64,000 nucleotides of DNA from an uncultured Eubacteriales bacterium (GTDB taxonomy: Bacteria; Bacillota; Clostridia; Oscillospirales; Acutalibacteraceae), in contig CAKSIG010000001.1 in assembly GCA_934463035.1 (NCBI GenBank), forward strand, positions 1 to 64,000. Direction: 5' to 3'. The notes beneath the pieces are model-generated. The model saw only the letters and a program-made list of their open reading frames with translations, had not been told where the DNA came from and made no database searches. The position numbers were made by a program, and so were the translations under genes. Each line of letters starts with the position of its first letter. Within the stretch, counting starts at the first letter, position 1. Below, one piece after another: positions 22,963-31,384 of this stretch.

Positions 22963-24261
22963 ATGAATATAGCTTTTTACACACTCGGCTGCAAGGTCAA
23001 TCAATATGAAACGCAGGTTATGCGCGAGGCATTCGCCAACGCAGGCTACAATACCGTGTCGCATAACGGCGGTTTTGACGTTATAATAGTAAATTCATGT
23101 ACGGTCACGGCGGAGAGTGACAGAAAGACGCGTCAGTCGGTAAGGCGTTTCCGCAGGGAACGTCCCGACAGTATAATAATCCTCACGGGCTGTATGGTGC
23201 AGGCGTTCCCCGAGAATGCCGATATACTGCCCGAAGCGGATATAATCACGGGCAACACCGATATATCCCACCTGACCGAGCTTGTGGACCGCTTTTTGCG
23301 CGACGGCGAGCGGGTGGTGGAAATTTCGTCCCACAAGCCGAAGGAGCGTTTTAACACACCGCCGATAATGCGGTTTGACGAACGGACGCGCGCTTATATG
23401 AAAATCGAAGACGGCTGCGACCGTTTTTGCTCCTACTGCATAATACCGACGGCGAGAGGACGGGTGCGTTCAAAGCCGTTAAGCGAAATATCCTCGGAAG
23501 CCGAAAGCCTTGCGGCAAACGGCTTTTCTGAGATAGTTCTTGTCGGCATAAATCTATCGTCCTACGGCAAAAATGAGGACTTTGATTTGTGCGACGCGGT
23601 TGACGCAGTTTGCAATATTCCCAATGTAAAGCGAGTCAGGCTCGGTTCCCTTGAACCCGACTATATCACCGACGAAATGCTCTGCCGCTTAAAAAAACAG
23701 GATAAGTTCTGCCCGCAATTCCACTTATCCCTGCAATCGGGGTGCGATGAAACGCTTAAAAGAATGAACCGCCACTATGACACGGCGTTCTACTCCGACC
23801 TTGTAAAACGGATAAGAGATATTTTTGACGACGCCGCGATTACAACCGACGTGATGGTTGGCTTTGCGGGCGAGACCGACGAAGAATTTAAGAAAAGCCT
23901 TGACTTTGTGAAAGAAACAGGCTTTGCAAAAACCCACGTCTTTGCCTATTCAAGGCGGGCAGGAACGGTTGCTTACGGTCTTCCCTGTCAGGTGTCGGGC
24001 GCCGAAAAGACTCGGCGGAGCGGACTTATGATAGCCGCCTGTGCAGAGAGCGAGCGCGCATTTCTCAGAGCGCATATAGGCACGGTGACCGACGTTTTGT
24101 TTGAAACCGCCGAAAACGGTTTTGCGGAGGGGTATACAAAAAATTACATACGCGTAAAGGTCAAGTCTGATAAATCGTACACAGGCGAGATATTAAAGGT
24201 TAAAATCACAGACGCGTCAGACGAGTTTTGCACAGGAAGACTTATAGCAATTGAAAATTGA
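22963..24261 (+). CDS. mtaB: tRNA t6A37 methylthiotransferase MtaB
   Basis: This 432-residue radical-SAM enzyme converts t6A37 to ms2t6A37 in tRNAs reading ANN codons. The N-terminal UPF0004 domain supplies three cluster cysteines (TLGCKVNQYE, NSCTVT, LTGCMVQ). The radical-SAM site is CDRFCSYC (CxxxCxxC) near residue 150, and a C-terminal TRAM-type domain ends the protein. The GCKVNQYE form points to MtaB rather than MiaB. It is a single gene, divergent from rpoB. Confidence 0.95.
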   Translation: MNIAFYTLGCKVNQYETQVMREAFANAGYNTVSHNGGFDVIIVNSCTVTAESDRKTRQSVRRFRRERPDSIIILTGCMVQAFPENADILPEADIITGNTDISHLTELVDRFLRDGERVVEISSHKPKERFNTPPIMRFDERTRAYMKIEDGCDRFCSYCIIPTARGRVRSKPLSEISSEAESLAANGFSEIVLVGINLSSYGKNEDFDLCDAVDAVCNIPNVKRVRLGSLEPDYITDEMLCRLKKQDKFCPQFHLSLQSGCDETLKRMNRHYDTAFYSDLVKRIRDIFDDAAITTDVMVGFAGETDEEFKKSLDFVKETGFAKTHVFAYSRRAGTVAYGLPCQVSGAEKTRRSGLMIAACAESERAFLRAHIGTVTDVLFETAENGFAEGYTKNYIRVKVKSDKSYTGEILKVKITDASDEFCTGRLIAIEN

Positions 24262-24398
24262 AAATGAAAAATTGAAAATTTTGTTTTAGGCGGTCAGTAA
24301 AAACCCATACAAAAACAGTAAAATAATTCCTTGACCGAAAAACCGATTTATGGTTTATTATAATTAAAGAATAAAGAAAATCAAACGGAGGTATGTTT

Positions 24399-25565
24399 AT
24401 GTTAGGAAATTTCAACTACTGTAACCCGACAAGGCTGTATTTCGGCAAGGATTCTCTTGATTTTTTAAAGGGCGAGCTTGAAAAATACGGCAAAAATGTT
24501 ATGCTCTGCTACGGCGGCGGTTCAATTAAAAAGAACGGCATTTACGACGCGGTTACCTATATTTTAAAATCCTGCGGCAAAACCGTATTCGAGGACGGCG
24601 GCGTTATGCCAAATCCCACCGTTGAAAAGCTGTACGAGGGCTGCAAAATCGCAAAGGAAAACAATGTTGACCTTATTCTTGCGGTTGGCGGCGGCTCGGT
24701 GTGCGACTATTCAAAGGCGGTCTCTGCCTCGGCATACTGCGAAGAAGACCCTTGGGACAGATACTATAACCGTTTTGAAGATATCAACAATAAAATAATC
24801 CCCGTCGGCTGTGTGCTGACAATGGTCGGCACAGGCTCCGAAATGAACGGCGGCGCCGTTATTACCAACCACAAGCTGAAATTAAAGGTAGGTCACGTGT
24901 TCGGCGATAACGTTTTCCCGAAATTCACCGTTTTAAACCCCGAATTTACATTCACGGTGCCGAAATATCAGATGATAGCAGGTATTTACGATATTTTCAA
25001 TCACATTTGCGAACAGTATTTTTCGGGCGAGGACGACAACACCTCGGACTATATAGCCGAGGGACTTATGAGATCGGTAGTTCATTCAAGCAAAATTGCG
25101 GTTGAAAATCCCACCGATTACGAGGCTCGCAGCAATATTATGTGGACGGCGACCTGGGCGCTGAACACCCTTATCGCAAAGGGCAAATCAACCGACTGGA
25201 TGGTTCATATGTTAGGTCAGGCGATAGGCGCTCACACCGACGCAACGCACGGAATGACGCTTGCCGCGGTTTCTATGGCATATTACCGCTATATAAGCGG
25301 ATACGGTCTTAAAAAATTTGTTCGCTTTGCGGAAAACGTCTGGAACGTTGATAAAACGGGCAAGACCGACCGCGAAATCGCCGACGAGGGACTCAGCCGT
25401 ATGGAAGAATGGATGCGTTCGCTCGGTCTTGTTATGAAGATAAGCGACCTCGGCGTTACCGAGGATATGCTCGACGGAATAGCCGACAGCACGTTTATAA
25501 GGGACGGCGGCTACAAAGTCCTTTCCAAAGACGAGATAAAAGAAATACTGAAAGAAAGTATGTAA
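24399..25565 (+). CDS. Iron-containing alcohol dehydrogenase (BdhA/YqhD-type)
   Basis: This 388-residue group III alcohol dehydrogenase is of the NADPH-linked butanol dehydrogenase/YqhD branch. The N-terminus FNYCNPTRLYFGKDS is typical, the cofactor-binding motif is GGGSVCDYSKA, and the metal ligands are the Asp and His of YDIFNHICEQ plus the His residues of VHMLGQAIGAHTDATHG. I choose the ATG at 24399 because GGAGG ends 7 nt upstream; the ATG at 24393 is only 1 nt from it. It probably detoxifies or ferments aldehydes. It is monocistronic with a strong terminator. It is unlike the copy at 9.3-10.5 kb and shows no Rex-like site upstream. Confidence 0.92.
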   Translation: MLGNFNYCNPTRLYFGKDSLDFLKGELEKYGKNVMLCYGGGSIKKNGIYDAVTYILKSCGKTVFEDGGVMPNPTVEKLYEGCKIAKENNVDLILAVGGGSVCDYSKAVSASAYCEEDPWDRYYNRFEDINNKIIPVGCVLTMVGTGSEMNGGAVITNHKLKLKVGHVFGDNVFPKFTVLNPEFTFTVPKYQMIAGIYDIFNHICEQYFSGEDDNTSDYIAEGLMRSVVHSSKIAVENPTDYEARSNIMWTATWALNTLIAKGKSTDWMVHMLGQAIGAHTDATHGMTLAAVSMAYYRYISGYGLKKFVRFAENVWNVDKTGKTDREIADEGLSRMEEWMRSLGLVMKISDLGVTEDMLDGIADSTFIRDGGYKVLSKDEIKEILKESM

Positions 25566-25567
25566 CT

Positions 25568-25608
25568 AAAACCTCCGCTGTGAAAAACGGTACACAGCGG
25601 AGGTTTTT
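25568..25608. terminator. Bidirectional terminator between the alcohol dehydrogenase and MATE genes
   Basis: A 15-bp stem, AAAACCTCCGCTGTG against CACAGCGGAGGTTTT, with a 10-nt loop. T-runs lie on both strands between the convergent genes. Confidence 0.85.
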
Positions 25609-25617
25609 ATAGGCAAT

Positions 25618-27009
25618 TTACGCATCTAATTGCTTATAAGTTTTAATGATTATAACCGCGGAAATTATTGCGGTAAGAATATCGGATACGGGCATAGAAT
25701 AAAGAACGCCGTCAAGTCCGAAAAACAGAGGGAGCAGGAGTGCGAACCCCACTCCGAAAACTATTTCCCGAATCATAGAAAGCATAGTGGACTGCACCGC
25801 TTTGCCCATAGCTTGAAGAAAAATAAACGCCGCTTTGTTGATACACGCCAATACTATCATACAAAGATAAATGCGGAATGCTTTTACCGCAAATTCGGTG
25901 TAATAAACGCTTTCGTTGGCGGCGCCGAATATTTTTATGAGCGAACTCGGAAAAGCCTCAACTATTATAAGCGCAACCGCGCCTACGGCTGACTCCGCAA
26001 TTAAAAGCCGTGTCAGCAGTTGCTTTACCCTGTCTTTAAGTCCTGCGCCGATGTTGTAGCCTACGATAGGAATACAGCCTGCCGCCATACCTATCACGAC
26101 AGAAATGATTATCTGAAAAAATTTCATAACAATGCCGACGACCGCCATAGGTATCTGGGCATACTGCTCCTGACCGAAGACAGGGTCAGCGGCTCCGTAT
26201 TTACGTATCATATTGTTGATTGCCGCCATTGCCGCCACCAGCGAAATCTGCGCAAGGAGACTGCAAAGTCCGAGCGACAGGGTCCTGCCCACCGTTTTTG
26301 TATCTAATTTTAAATCGCCTATGCTCGGTTTTATGATTTTTGCCCTGCAAAGGTACCAAATTGCCGCAACCGCCGTTGCTATTTGACCGATTACAGTAGC
26401 TACCGCCGCGCCCATCATACCCCACTTGAATACAAAAATAAATATAGGGTCAAGTATGATGTTAAGCACCGCGCCTATAAGGGTCGAAACCATTGCAAAG
26501 GCAGGGCTTCCGTCAGCTCTTATAATCGGATTCATTGCCTGACCGAACATATAAAACGGTATTCCGAGGGTTATCCAAAAGAAGTACTCTTCTGACAGCC
26601 TGAACGTTTCGGAGTTTACGTTTCCTCCGAAAGCGTTTATGATATGTTTTGAAAAGATCAGATATACCGCCGTTAAAACGATACTGCCGACAACGCACAT
26701 CAAAATTGAATTTCCGACGCTGCGTTTTGCATTTTTCGCCTTTTGGCTCCCGAGACAAATGCTGACAAAAGCGCAGCAGCCGTCCCCTATCATAACCGCT
26801 ATTCCGAGCGCTATGACCGTAAGCGGAAAAACAACGGTGTTCGCCGCATTGCCGTATGAGCCGAGGTACGACGCATTGGCAATAAATATTTGGTCAACAA
26901 TATTATAAAGCGCGCCGACTAAGAGCGAAATAATGCAGGGCACGGCATATCTGCTCATAAGTTTTCCCACATTTGCTTCGGCAAGGTTTGGTTGATTTTG
27001 TTCGTTCAT
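25618..27009 (-). CDS. MATE family efflux transporter
   Basis: This 463-residue membrane protein has twelve predicted hydrophobic segments in two homologous halves and the usual MATE opening (NVGKLMSRYAVPCIISLL). MATE proteins export drugs or metabolites against Na+ or H+ entry. The charged family residues cannot tell which compound it carries. The start is preceded by AATCGGAGGTAAAATAAA. It is a single gene; the region upstream carries a tRNA remnant and a mobile element. It is not close to a regulator. Confidence 0.92.
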   Translation of the reverse strand: MNEQNQPNLAEANVGKLMSRYAVPCIISLLVGALYNIVDQIFIANASYLGSYGNAANTVVFPLTVIALGIAVMIGDGCCAFVSICLGSQKAKNAKRSVGNSILMCVVGSIVLTAVYLIFSKHIINAFGGNVNSETFRLSEEYFFWITLGIPFYMFGQAMNPIIRADGSPAFAMVSTLIGAVLNIILDPIFIFVFKWGMMGAAVATVIGQIATAVAAIWYLCRAKIIKPSIGDLKLDTKTVGRTLSLGLCSLLAQISLVAAMAAINNMIRKYGAADPVFGQEQYAQIPMAVVGIVMKFFQIIISVVIGMAAGCIPIVGYNIGAGLKDRVKQLLTRLLIAESAVGAVALIIVEAFPSSLIKIFGAANESVYYTEFAVKAFRIYLCMIVLACINKAAFIFLQAMGKAVQSTMLSMIREIVFGVGFALLLPLFFGLDGVLYSMPVSDILTAIISAVIIIKTYKQLDA

Positions 27010-27033
27010 TTTATTTTACCTCCGATTAGTGTG

Positions 27034-27050
27034 ACAGGTTCGAGTCCTGT
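27034..27050 (+). other. tRNA T-arm relic
   Basis: The sequence ACAGG-TTCGAGT-CCTGT forms a perfect 5-bp T-stem with a consensus 7-base T-loop (TTCRANY, G53-C61). No D-arm, anticodon arm or matching acceptor strand is found upstream, so it is not a functional tRNA gene. It may be the remnant of a tRNA 3' end left by recombination or integration. The MITE-like element starts 5 bp downstream. Confidence 0.45.
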
Positions 27051-27055
27051 AAATC

Positions 27056-27331
27056 TAGGCAAGTGGTAATAATCCGAATCTGCCTAAAACGGCGTCTTTT
27101 CGGCGTATTTTCACTTGTCGTCGTTGCAAGGCGACAGCCTTGCTGCCTCCTCCGCATAAAAATCCACTCTAAAATACGCTCTTTTTAGGTCGTAGATTTT
27201 ACGTGTAGCAGATTTTTTGCAGGGCGAGGCACAAAACGCAGTTAATCCTTTCGGATTAACGAGTATTTTAACAATGCAATGCGGAAAATCCGCTCACGTA
27301 AAACGGGTTCGGATTTATTACCGCTTGCCTA
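27056..27331. mobile_element. MITE-like element with TA-flanked terminal inverted repeats
   Basis: The 276-bp non-coding element is bounded by inverted repeats: TAGGCAAGTGGTAATAATCC at 27056 and, reversed, TAGGCAAGCGGTAATAAATC at 27331. Both ends begin with TA, as expected for TA-targeting transposons such as the IS630/mariner group. The interior contains an inner inverted repeat (TTTTACGTG near 27198 and its complement CACGTAAAA near 27296) around a perfect hairpin GTTAATCC-TTTC-GGATTAAC at 27241-27260. There is no transposase. With the tRNA relic it fills the 450-bp gap between the MATE gene and the next hydrolase; I see no gene there. Confidence 0.6.
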
Positions 27332-27461
27332 AAAAAGCGCAAAAAATAATGCGTAAATCCAAACCGGACTTACGCATTTCTGCTACTCGTTTAAAGCGAT
27401 TATATCACAAAACCAAAAAATTTTCAAATGCAAATTATGAAAAACTTTTTCAATTAAGCTG

Positions 27462-28145
27462 TTAGCCGTATTTTTTAACGTCGGCAAAAGAAACTTTTTC
27501 GGACTCGTCTGCTTCGCCCCTTATTTTTTTCTTGCTTAAAAGCCAATCATAAACCTCGCGCGAAGAAAGCGCGGTTATCCACGAATCGTGCTTTACGTTT
27601 TCAAGCAGCGTCAGTTTTGCTTTCAGGTTGTTTTCCTGAGAATTTATGGCGTTGACCATTTTCTTGCTTTCCTCGCAGGAAACGCAGTCGTCTTCAATTC
27701 CGTGGAACGCCCATACATAGGTTTTGTGCAGTTCCCAAACGTTCCAATACATACCGCCGCCGCAGATAGGAACGATAGCGGCAAAGGTGTCGGGCATTGT
27801 CATAGCAAGCTGCCACGTACCGTATCCGCCCATACTTGCACCCATAAGATACAGTCTTTCGCTGTCCACGTCGTCGCGGGCAGCTATCATATTAACAAAA
27901 TCCTGCAACTGCTCAAATATATCAAACCAAGAGTTTGCGTAGCAAAGCGGCGTGAAACAAAGGAAATCCGAATTTTCGGTCGGAAAAACAGAATAATCTT
28001 CATAAAACTGATTTTTTGACAGAGCTTCGAGGTTGGATTGCCTTGTTCCTGCGCCGTGAAGATAAATAAGCGTCGGCATTTTGCCCTGTGCATTATTCGG
28101 CTTGCTTTCTATGTATTCGATTTTTTTATGTTTTTTAAATTCCAT
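27462..28145 (-). CDS. Alpha/beta hydrolase (prolyl oligopeptidase/esterase type)
   Basis: This 227-residue enzyme has the oxyanion segment YLHGAGTRQ, the nucleophile elbow GASMGG near residue 104, a candidate acid Asp in HGIEDDCVS and a catalytic His in VKHDSW. The compact single-domain form resembles feruloyl esterase/dienelactone-hydrolase-like proteins. It has no signal peptide and is probably cytoplasmic. The ATG at 28145 is chosen for the AAGGGGAC 7 nt upstream, over an in-frame TTG. The substrate is unknown. Confidence 0.85.
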   Translation of the reverse strand: MEFKKHKKIEYIESKPNNAQGKMPTLIYLHGAGTRQSNLEALSKNQFYEDYSVFPTENSDFLCFTPLCYANSWFDIFEQLQDFVNMIAARDDVDSERLYLMGASMGGYGTWQLAMTMPDTFAAIVPICGGGMYWNVWELHKTYVWAFHGIEDDCVSCEESKKMVNAINSQENNLKAKLTLLENVKHDSWITALSSREVYDWLLSKKKIRGEADESEKVSFADVKKYG

Positions 28146-28178
28146 TCGCAATGTCCCCTTTTTACAGATTGCCGTTCA

Positions 28179-28207
28179 ATTATATCATCAATGAAATGTA
28201 ATATCAA
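28179..28207 (-). promoter_or_regulatory. Promoter of the alpha/beta hydrolase at 27462-28145
   Basis: On the minus strand: -35 TTGATA (28202-28207), a 17-bp spacer and consensus -10 TATAAT (28179-28184), with the start codon about 34 bp downstream. Confidence 0.7.
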
Positions 28208-28263
28208 CAACAACCGTTAATAATTTCGTAATTATTGCGGACTATACTTAGTGTGGTGAGAGT

Positions 28264-29196
28264 ATGACTTTTTTTATTATAACAATTTCAGTTTTGGTTT
28301 TGTTTTTCCTGCTTATGCTGTATTTTTTCAATGTGGCGTTCGTTCGTCACAGCGAAGACGGCATAGACGATATAAATTCCCAACAAAATCTGTTTTTAAG
28401 CCGTCATAAACAAATAATCACGACAGGAATGGATTATATAGATAGCAGTCCGCATAAATGGGTATATACAACGAGCTTTGACGGACTTAAACTCGCCGCG
28501 CGCTACTATGACACAGGTTCAGACAGATGTATAATACTTTTTCACGGCTATCGCTCGTCGGCAAAGCGCGATTTTTCCTGCGCGGTAAAGATGTACTGCG
28601 ATTTAGGTCTTAACGTTTTGCTTGTTGACCAACGAAGCCACGGCAAAAGCGATGGTAAATATATCACATTCGGCGTGAACGAAAGCCGCGATGTCATTTC
28701 GTGGCTGGATTTTTTGATAAAAGAGCACCCCGAGACCGACAGCATATTTTTAGGCGGTATGTCAATGGGCGCTACAACGGTTTTGCTGTCAACGCGCTTT
28801 ACATTGCCGAACCAAGTTAAGGGAATTATAGCCGACTGCGGCTTTACCTCGCCGAAAGCAATAATAAAAAAGGTTGCCAAGCAGAAATTTTTTATAAGCG
28901 GAATAATTGTTATACCGATAATGGATATTTTGTGCCGTATATTCGGGAAATTCAGTATAAGCGGCATATCCGCCGAAAAGGCATTGAAAAAAAGCGATGT
29001 TCCCATTCTGCTGATTCACGGCACAGCGGACAACTTTGTGCCGTGCGAGATGAGCAAGCAAAACTACGGCGCCGCGAGGGGTAAAAAACAGCTCTATCTT
29101 GTTGACGGCGCCGATCACGGAATGAGTTTTCTTGCCGATACAAAAGGGGTTGTCGGAAAAGTTTACGAATTTATTAATTCTTGTCAATCTGCTTAA
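28264..29196 (+). CDS. Membrane-anchored alpha/beta hydrolase
   Basis: This 310-residue protein has one N-terminal membrane helix (residues 3-25). An alpha/beta hydrolase domain follows with the oxyanion motif FHGYRSSA, the nucleophile elbow GGMSMGA, the acid Asp of HGTADNFVP and the His of DGADHGMS. It resembles the YqkD-type hydrolases of Firmicutes, whose substrates are not well defined. The catalytic domain probably faces outward from, or is tethered to, the membrane. The start is preceded by GTGGTGAGAGT. It is divergent from the previous hydrolase. Confidence 0.85.
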   Translation: MTFFIITISVLVLFFLLMLYFFNVAFVRHSEDGIDDINSQQNLFLSRHKQIITTGMDYIDSSPHKWVYTTSFDGLKLAARYYDTGSDRCIILFHGYRSSAKRDFSCAVKMYCDLGLNVLLVDQRSHGKSDGKYITFGVNESRDVISWLDFLIKEHPETDSIFLGGMSMGATTVLLSTRFTLPNQVKGIIADCGFTSPKAIIKKVAKQKFFISGIIVIPIMDILCRIFGKFSISGISAEKALKKSDVPILLIHGTADNFVPCEMSKQNYGAARGKKQLYLVDGADHGMSFLADTKGVVGKVYEFINSCQSA

Positions 29197-29203
29197 TCTT
29201 TTA

Positions 29204-29232
29204 TTGACTTTTGCCCCCTTTGCGAATACAAT
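29204..29232 (+). promoter_or_regulatory. Promoter of the small lipoprotein gene
   Basis: -35 TTGACT (29204-29209), a 17-bp spacer and -10 TACAAT (29227-29232), 32 bp upstream of the ATG at 29265. Confidence 0.65.
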
Positions 29233-29264
29233 ATATATAATAAGAGTTGATTGGGCGTGTTGCA

Positions 29265-30008
29265 ATGAAAAATTACTTAAAATTTGTCGCAGTGATCGGG
29301 ATTATTGCAATTATTTTTTCTCTTTCTGCCTGCGACCCTGTGGACAAAAATTACAATTCAAGCAGTGACGTTTCATCAACCGAGCCTGCGGCGCACAAGG
29401 ATAAGGATTTTAAATATCCCGAGATTAAATCCTCCGACACCGTTATGTCTAAATTTATCGACATAAGTATGTATGACGAGGAAAACTATTCCGACATATA
29501 CTTAGGCAAAAAATTCAAGTTTGACGTTTCTTTCTCGTCAAGTCCTTTCACTGTGCCGACAACGTATAAGAATATGACCCGAAACGGTTGGAACCTTATG
29601 GACGAGGGCAAGTATGACGCCGATTCTATGATACTCGCCTGCGAAACGGTTGAGACTCACTTTACAAACGATAAGGGCGTTATCATAACCGCATACTTCT
29701 ACAACTCGTCAAATTCCTCGGTAAAGCTGAGCCGTTGCAACATCGTAAAATTCAGGATTGAAAATCAGTTCCTTTACGAGGGCGATGAAGTAAATCACGA
29801 CTTTAACATTAACGGCGTTACAAACAATATGGCTATAACCGATGTTATCGACACGCTCGGTTCGCCGTCGCATTTTTATGCCGATTCGGAAGATATTTAT
29901 TATCTCGATTACTTTGTCTCTAAGGACGACCGCCGCAACGGCATAACAGTTTACGTGAGCATTGCGGACGATTCGATAGTTGCCGTAGAGTTTTCATATT
30001 ATAAATAA
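29265..30008 (+). CDS. Lipoprotein of unknown function
   Basis: This 247-residue protein has a signal peptide ending in the lipobox FSLSAC (acylated Cys near residue 23), so it is probably anchored on the outer face of the membrane. A Ser/Thr-rich spacer is followed by a globular domain rich in Asp, Tyr and Ser that I do not recognise. The ATG at 29265 gives a normal signal peptide; the upstream TTG at 29247 would add six residues. No catalytic motif is visible. Confidence 0.8.
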   Translation: MKNYLKFVAVIGIIAIIFSLSACDPVDKNYNSSSDVSSTEPAAHKDKDFKYPEIKSSDTVMSKFIDISMYDEENYSDIYLGKKFKFDVSFSSSPFTVPTTYKNMTRNGWNLMDEGKYDADSMILACETVETHFTNDKGVIITAYFYNSSNSSVKLSRCNIVKFRIENQFLYEGDEVNHDFNINGVTNNMAITDVIDTLGSPSHFYADSEDIYYLDYFVSKDDRRNGITVYVSIADDSIVAVEFSYYK

Positions 30009-30024
30009 AACCTAAAAAACTAAA

Positions 30025-30053
30025 ACGGCTGTCCCGACAAACGGAACAGCCGT
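30025..30053 (+). terminator. Terminator after the lipoprotein gene
   Basis: An inverted repeat, ACGGCTGT (30025-30032) against ACAGCCGT (30046-30053), has an extra inner CCG/CGG pairing. The tail is only moderately T-rich. Confidence 0.5.
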
Positions 30054-30079
30054 AATTAATTGTTGAAAGAGGGGTAACA

Positions 30080-31285
30080 ATGGAAAATAAAGATTTTTTT
30101 AAACCCGCCGATATACTGTTGCCGAAAACCGACTTTGAAAAGTGGGCTGTTATTGCCTGCGACCAGTACACGTCGGAGCCTGAGTATTGGCAAAAGACCG
30201 CCGAAACCGTCGGCAATTCAAAATCGGCATTTAATCTGATTTTGCCCGAAATATATTTAAAGGACGATAATTCGCAAAGAATATCAAAAATCAATAAAAC
30301 TATGCTTGAATATCTGTCTTCGGGCATATTTGAAGAATATAAAAACTCATATATCTACGTAGAACGCAAACTTAAAAAAGGCGCCGTCCGTCGCGGTATA
30401 ATCGGTGTTATCGACCTTGAAGATTACGATTACACGCCTAAATCAACCGCGCCTATAAGAGCAACCGAGGAGACCGTTATAGAGCGAATACCGCCGCGCG
30501 TTAATATCCGCCGCAATGCGAGCGTCGAACTGCCGCATATTCTGCTGCTTGCGGACGATAAGGAAAAGACGGTCGTTGAGCCTTTGCAAAAGAAAAAGCA
30601 ATCCTTTAAAAAGCTGTATGATTTTGAGTTGATGCAGGACGGCGGCAGCATTTCGGGCTATCTTTTAGACGAAGAAGCAGCGCAGGAAGTAAAAGCAAGC
30701 GTTGCGCGCCTTGCGAGGGCCTCGGCTGACGGACCGCTGTTTGTCGTGGGTGACGGCAACCACTCATTAGCCACCGCAAAGGAGTGTTATAAACAATCCG
30801 GAAGTCTCCTCGCCCGTTATGCGCTGGTTGAGCTTGTCAACCTGCACGACGATTCGCTTAAATTTGAGCCGATATACCGCGTTCTGTTCGGCGCTGATCC
30901 CGAAAGAATAATTAACTCATTCGCAGCATACTGCGGCGGGCAGGCAGTCGGCGGAAACGCGCAAAAATTCACCTTTGTAACTTCGGACGGCGAAACTACC
31001 GTTGCGGTAGCCCCGAAAGCAAAATTGAGCGTTGCGACCCTGCAACCGTTCCTTGACCGATACATAAAAGAAAACCCCGAAATAAAGATAGACTACATTC
31101 ACGGCGCGGATTCATTAAGAACAATTGCAAAAAGAGAAAATGCCGTGGGAATAATTTTTGACGGTATGGAAAAAGACGACCTCTTTGACGCGGTAAAAAG
31201 CGACGGTTCCCTGCCGAGAAAAACATTCTCAATGGGTCACGCAAACGATAAACGCTATTATATCGAAGCAAGAAAGATAAAGTAG
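30080..31285 (+). CDS. DUF1015 family protein
   Basis: This 401-residue protein has the DUF1015 hallmarks: an N-terminal FKPADILLPKTD...VIACDQYTSEPEYWQ segment, a central FVVGDGNHSLATAKECY and a C-terminal SMGHANDKRYYIEAR. The family is widespread in anaerobes, and its biochemical role is unsettled. AAGAGGGGTAAC precedes the ATG. Its stop codon TAG (31283-31285) coincides with the TAGGCAAG end of a mobile-element copy, so the last residues may have been set by the insertion. Confidence 0.85.
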   Translation: MENKDFFKPADILLPKTDFEKWAVIACDQYTSEPEYWQKTAETVGNSKSAFNLILPEIYLKDDNSQRISKINKTMLEYLSSGIFEEYKNSYIYVERKLKKGAVRRGIIGVIDLEDYDYTPKSTAPIRATEETVIERIPPRVNIRRNASVELPHILLLADDKEKTVVEPLQKKKQSFKKLYDFELMQDGGSISGYLLDEEAAQEVKASVARLARASADGPLFVVGDGNHSLATAKECYKQSGSLLARYALVELVNLHDDSLKFEPIYRVLFGADPERIINSFAAYCGGQAVGGNAQKFTFVTSDGETTVAVAPKAKLSVATLQPFLDRYIKENPEIKIDYIHGADSLRTIAKRENAVGIIFDGMEKDDLFDAVKSDGSLPRKTFSMGHANDKRYYIEARKIK

Positions 31286-31350
31286 GCAAGCGGTAATAAA
31301 ACCGAACCTTTTATATTATTTCTTCACTTTTACATATTACCGATTATAAA
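31283..31350. repeat. Degenerate copy of the MITE-like element
   Basis: AGGCAAGCGGTAATAAAACC at 31285 reproduces the terminal repeat of the 27056-27331 element. A reversed, decayed end (CGGTAATA on the minus strand, near 31335-31345) may mark the other side. That would give an internally deleted copy of about 67 bp. The first end is clear; the second is uncertain. Confidence 0.45.
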
Positions 31351-31354
31351 AAAA

Positions 31355-31376
31355 GGCGGCGCTGTTCGGCGCCGTC
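31355..31376. terminator. Bidirectional terminator between the DUF1015 gene and operon A
   Basis: An 8-bp GC-rich stem, GGCGGCGC (31355-31362) against GCGCCGTC (31369-31376), has an A-run on the left and a T-run on the right. It can terminate transcripts from both sides and marks the 3' end of operon A. Confidence 0.75.
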
Positions 31377-31384
31377 TTTTTAAC

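Noticed and set aside
24249..24290. Short ATTGAAAA-type repeats after mtaB
   Set aside because: Brief low-complexity AT repeat with no spacing or structure suggesting function; similar to the ATTAGA run at 8058-8095.
24330..24375. Promoter for the second alcohol dehydrogenase
   Set aside because: TTGACC and TATAAT are present but about 22 bp apart, and the alternative -10 choices are weak, so no site is called.
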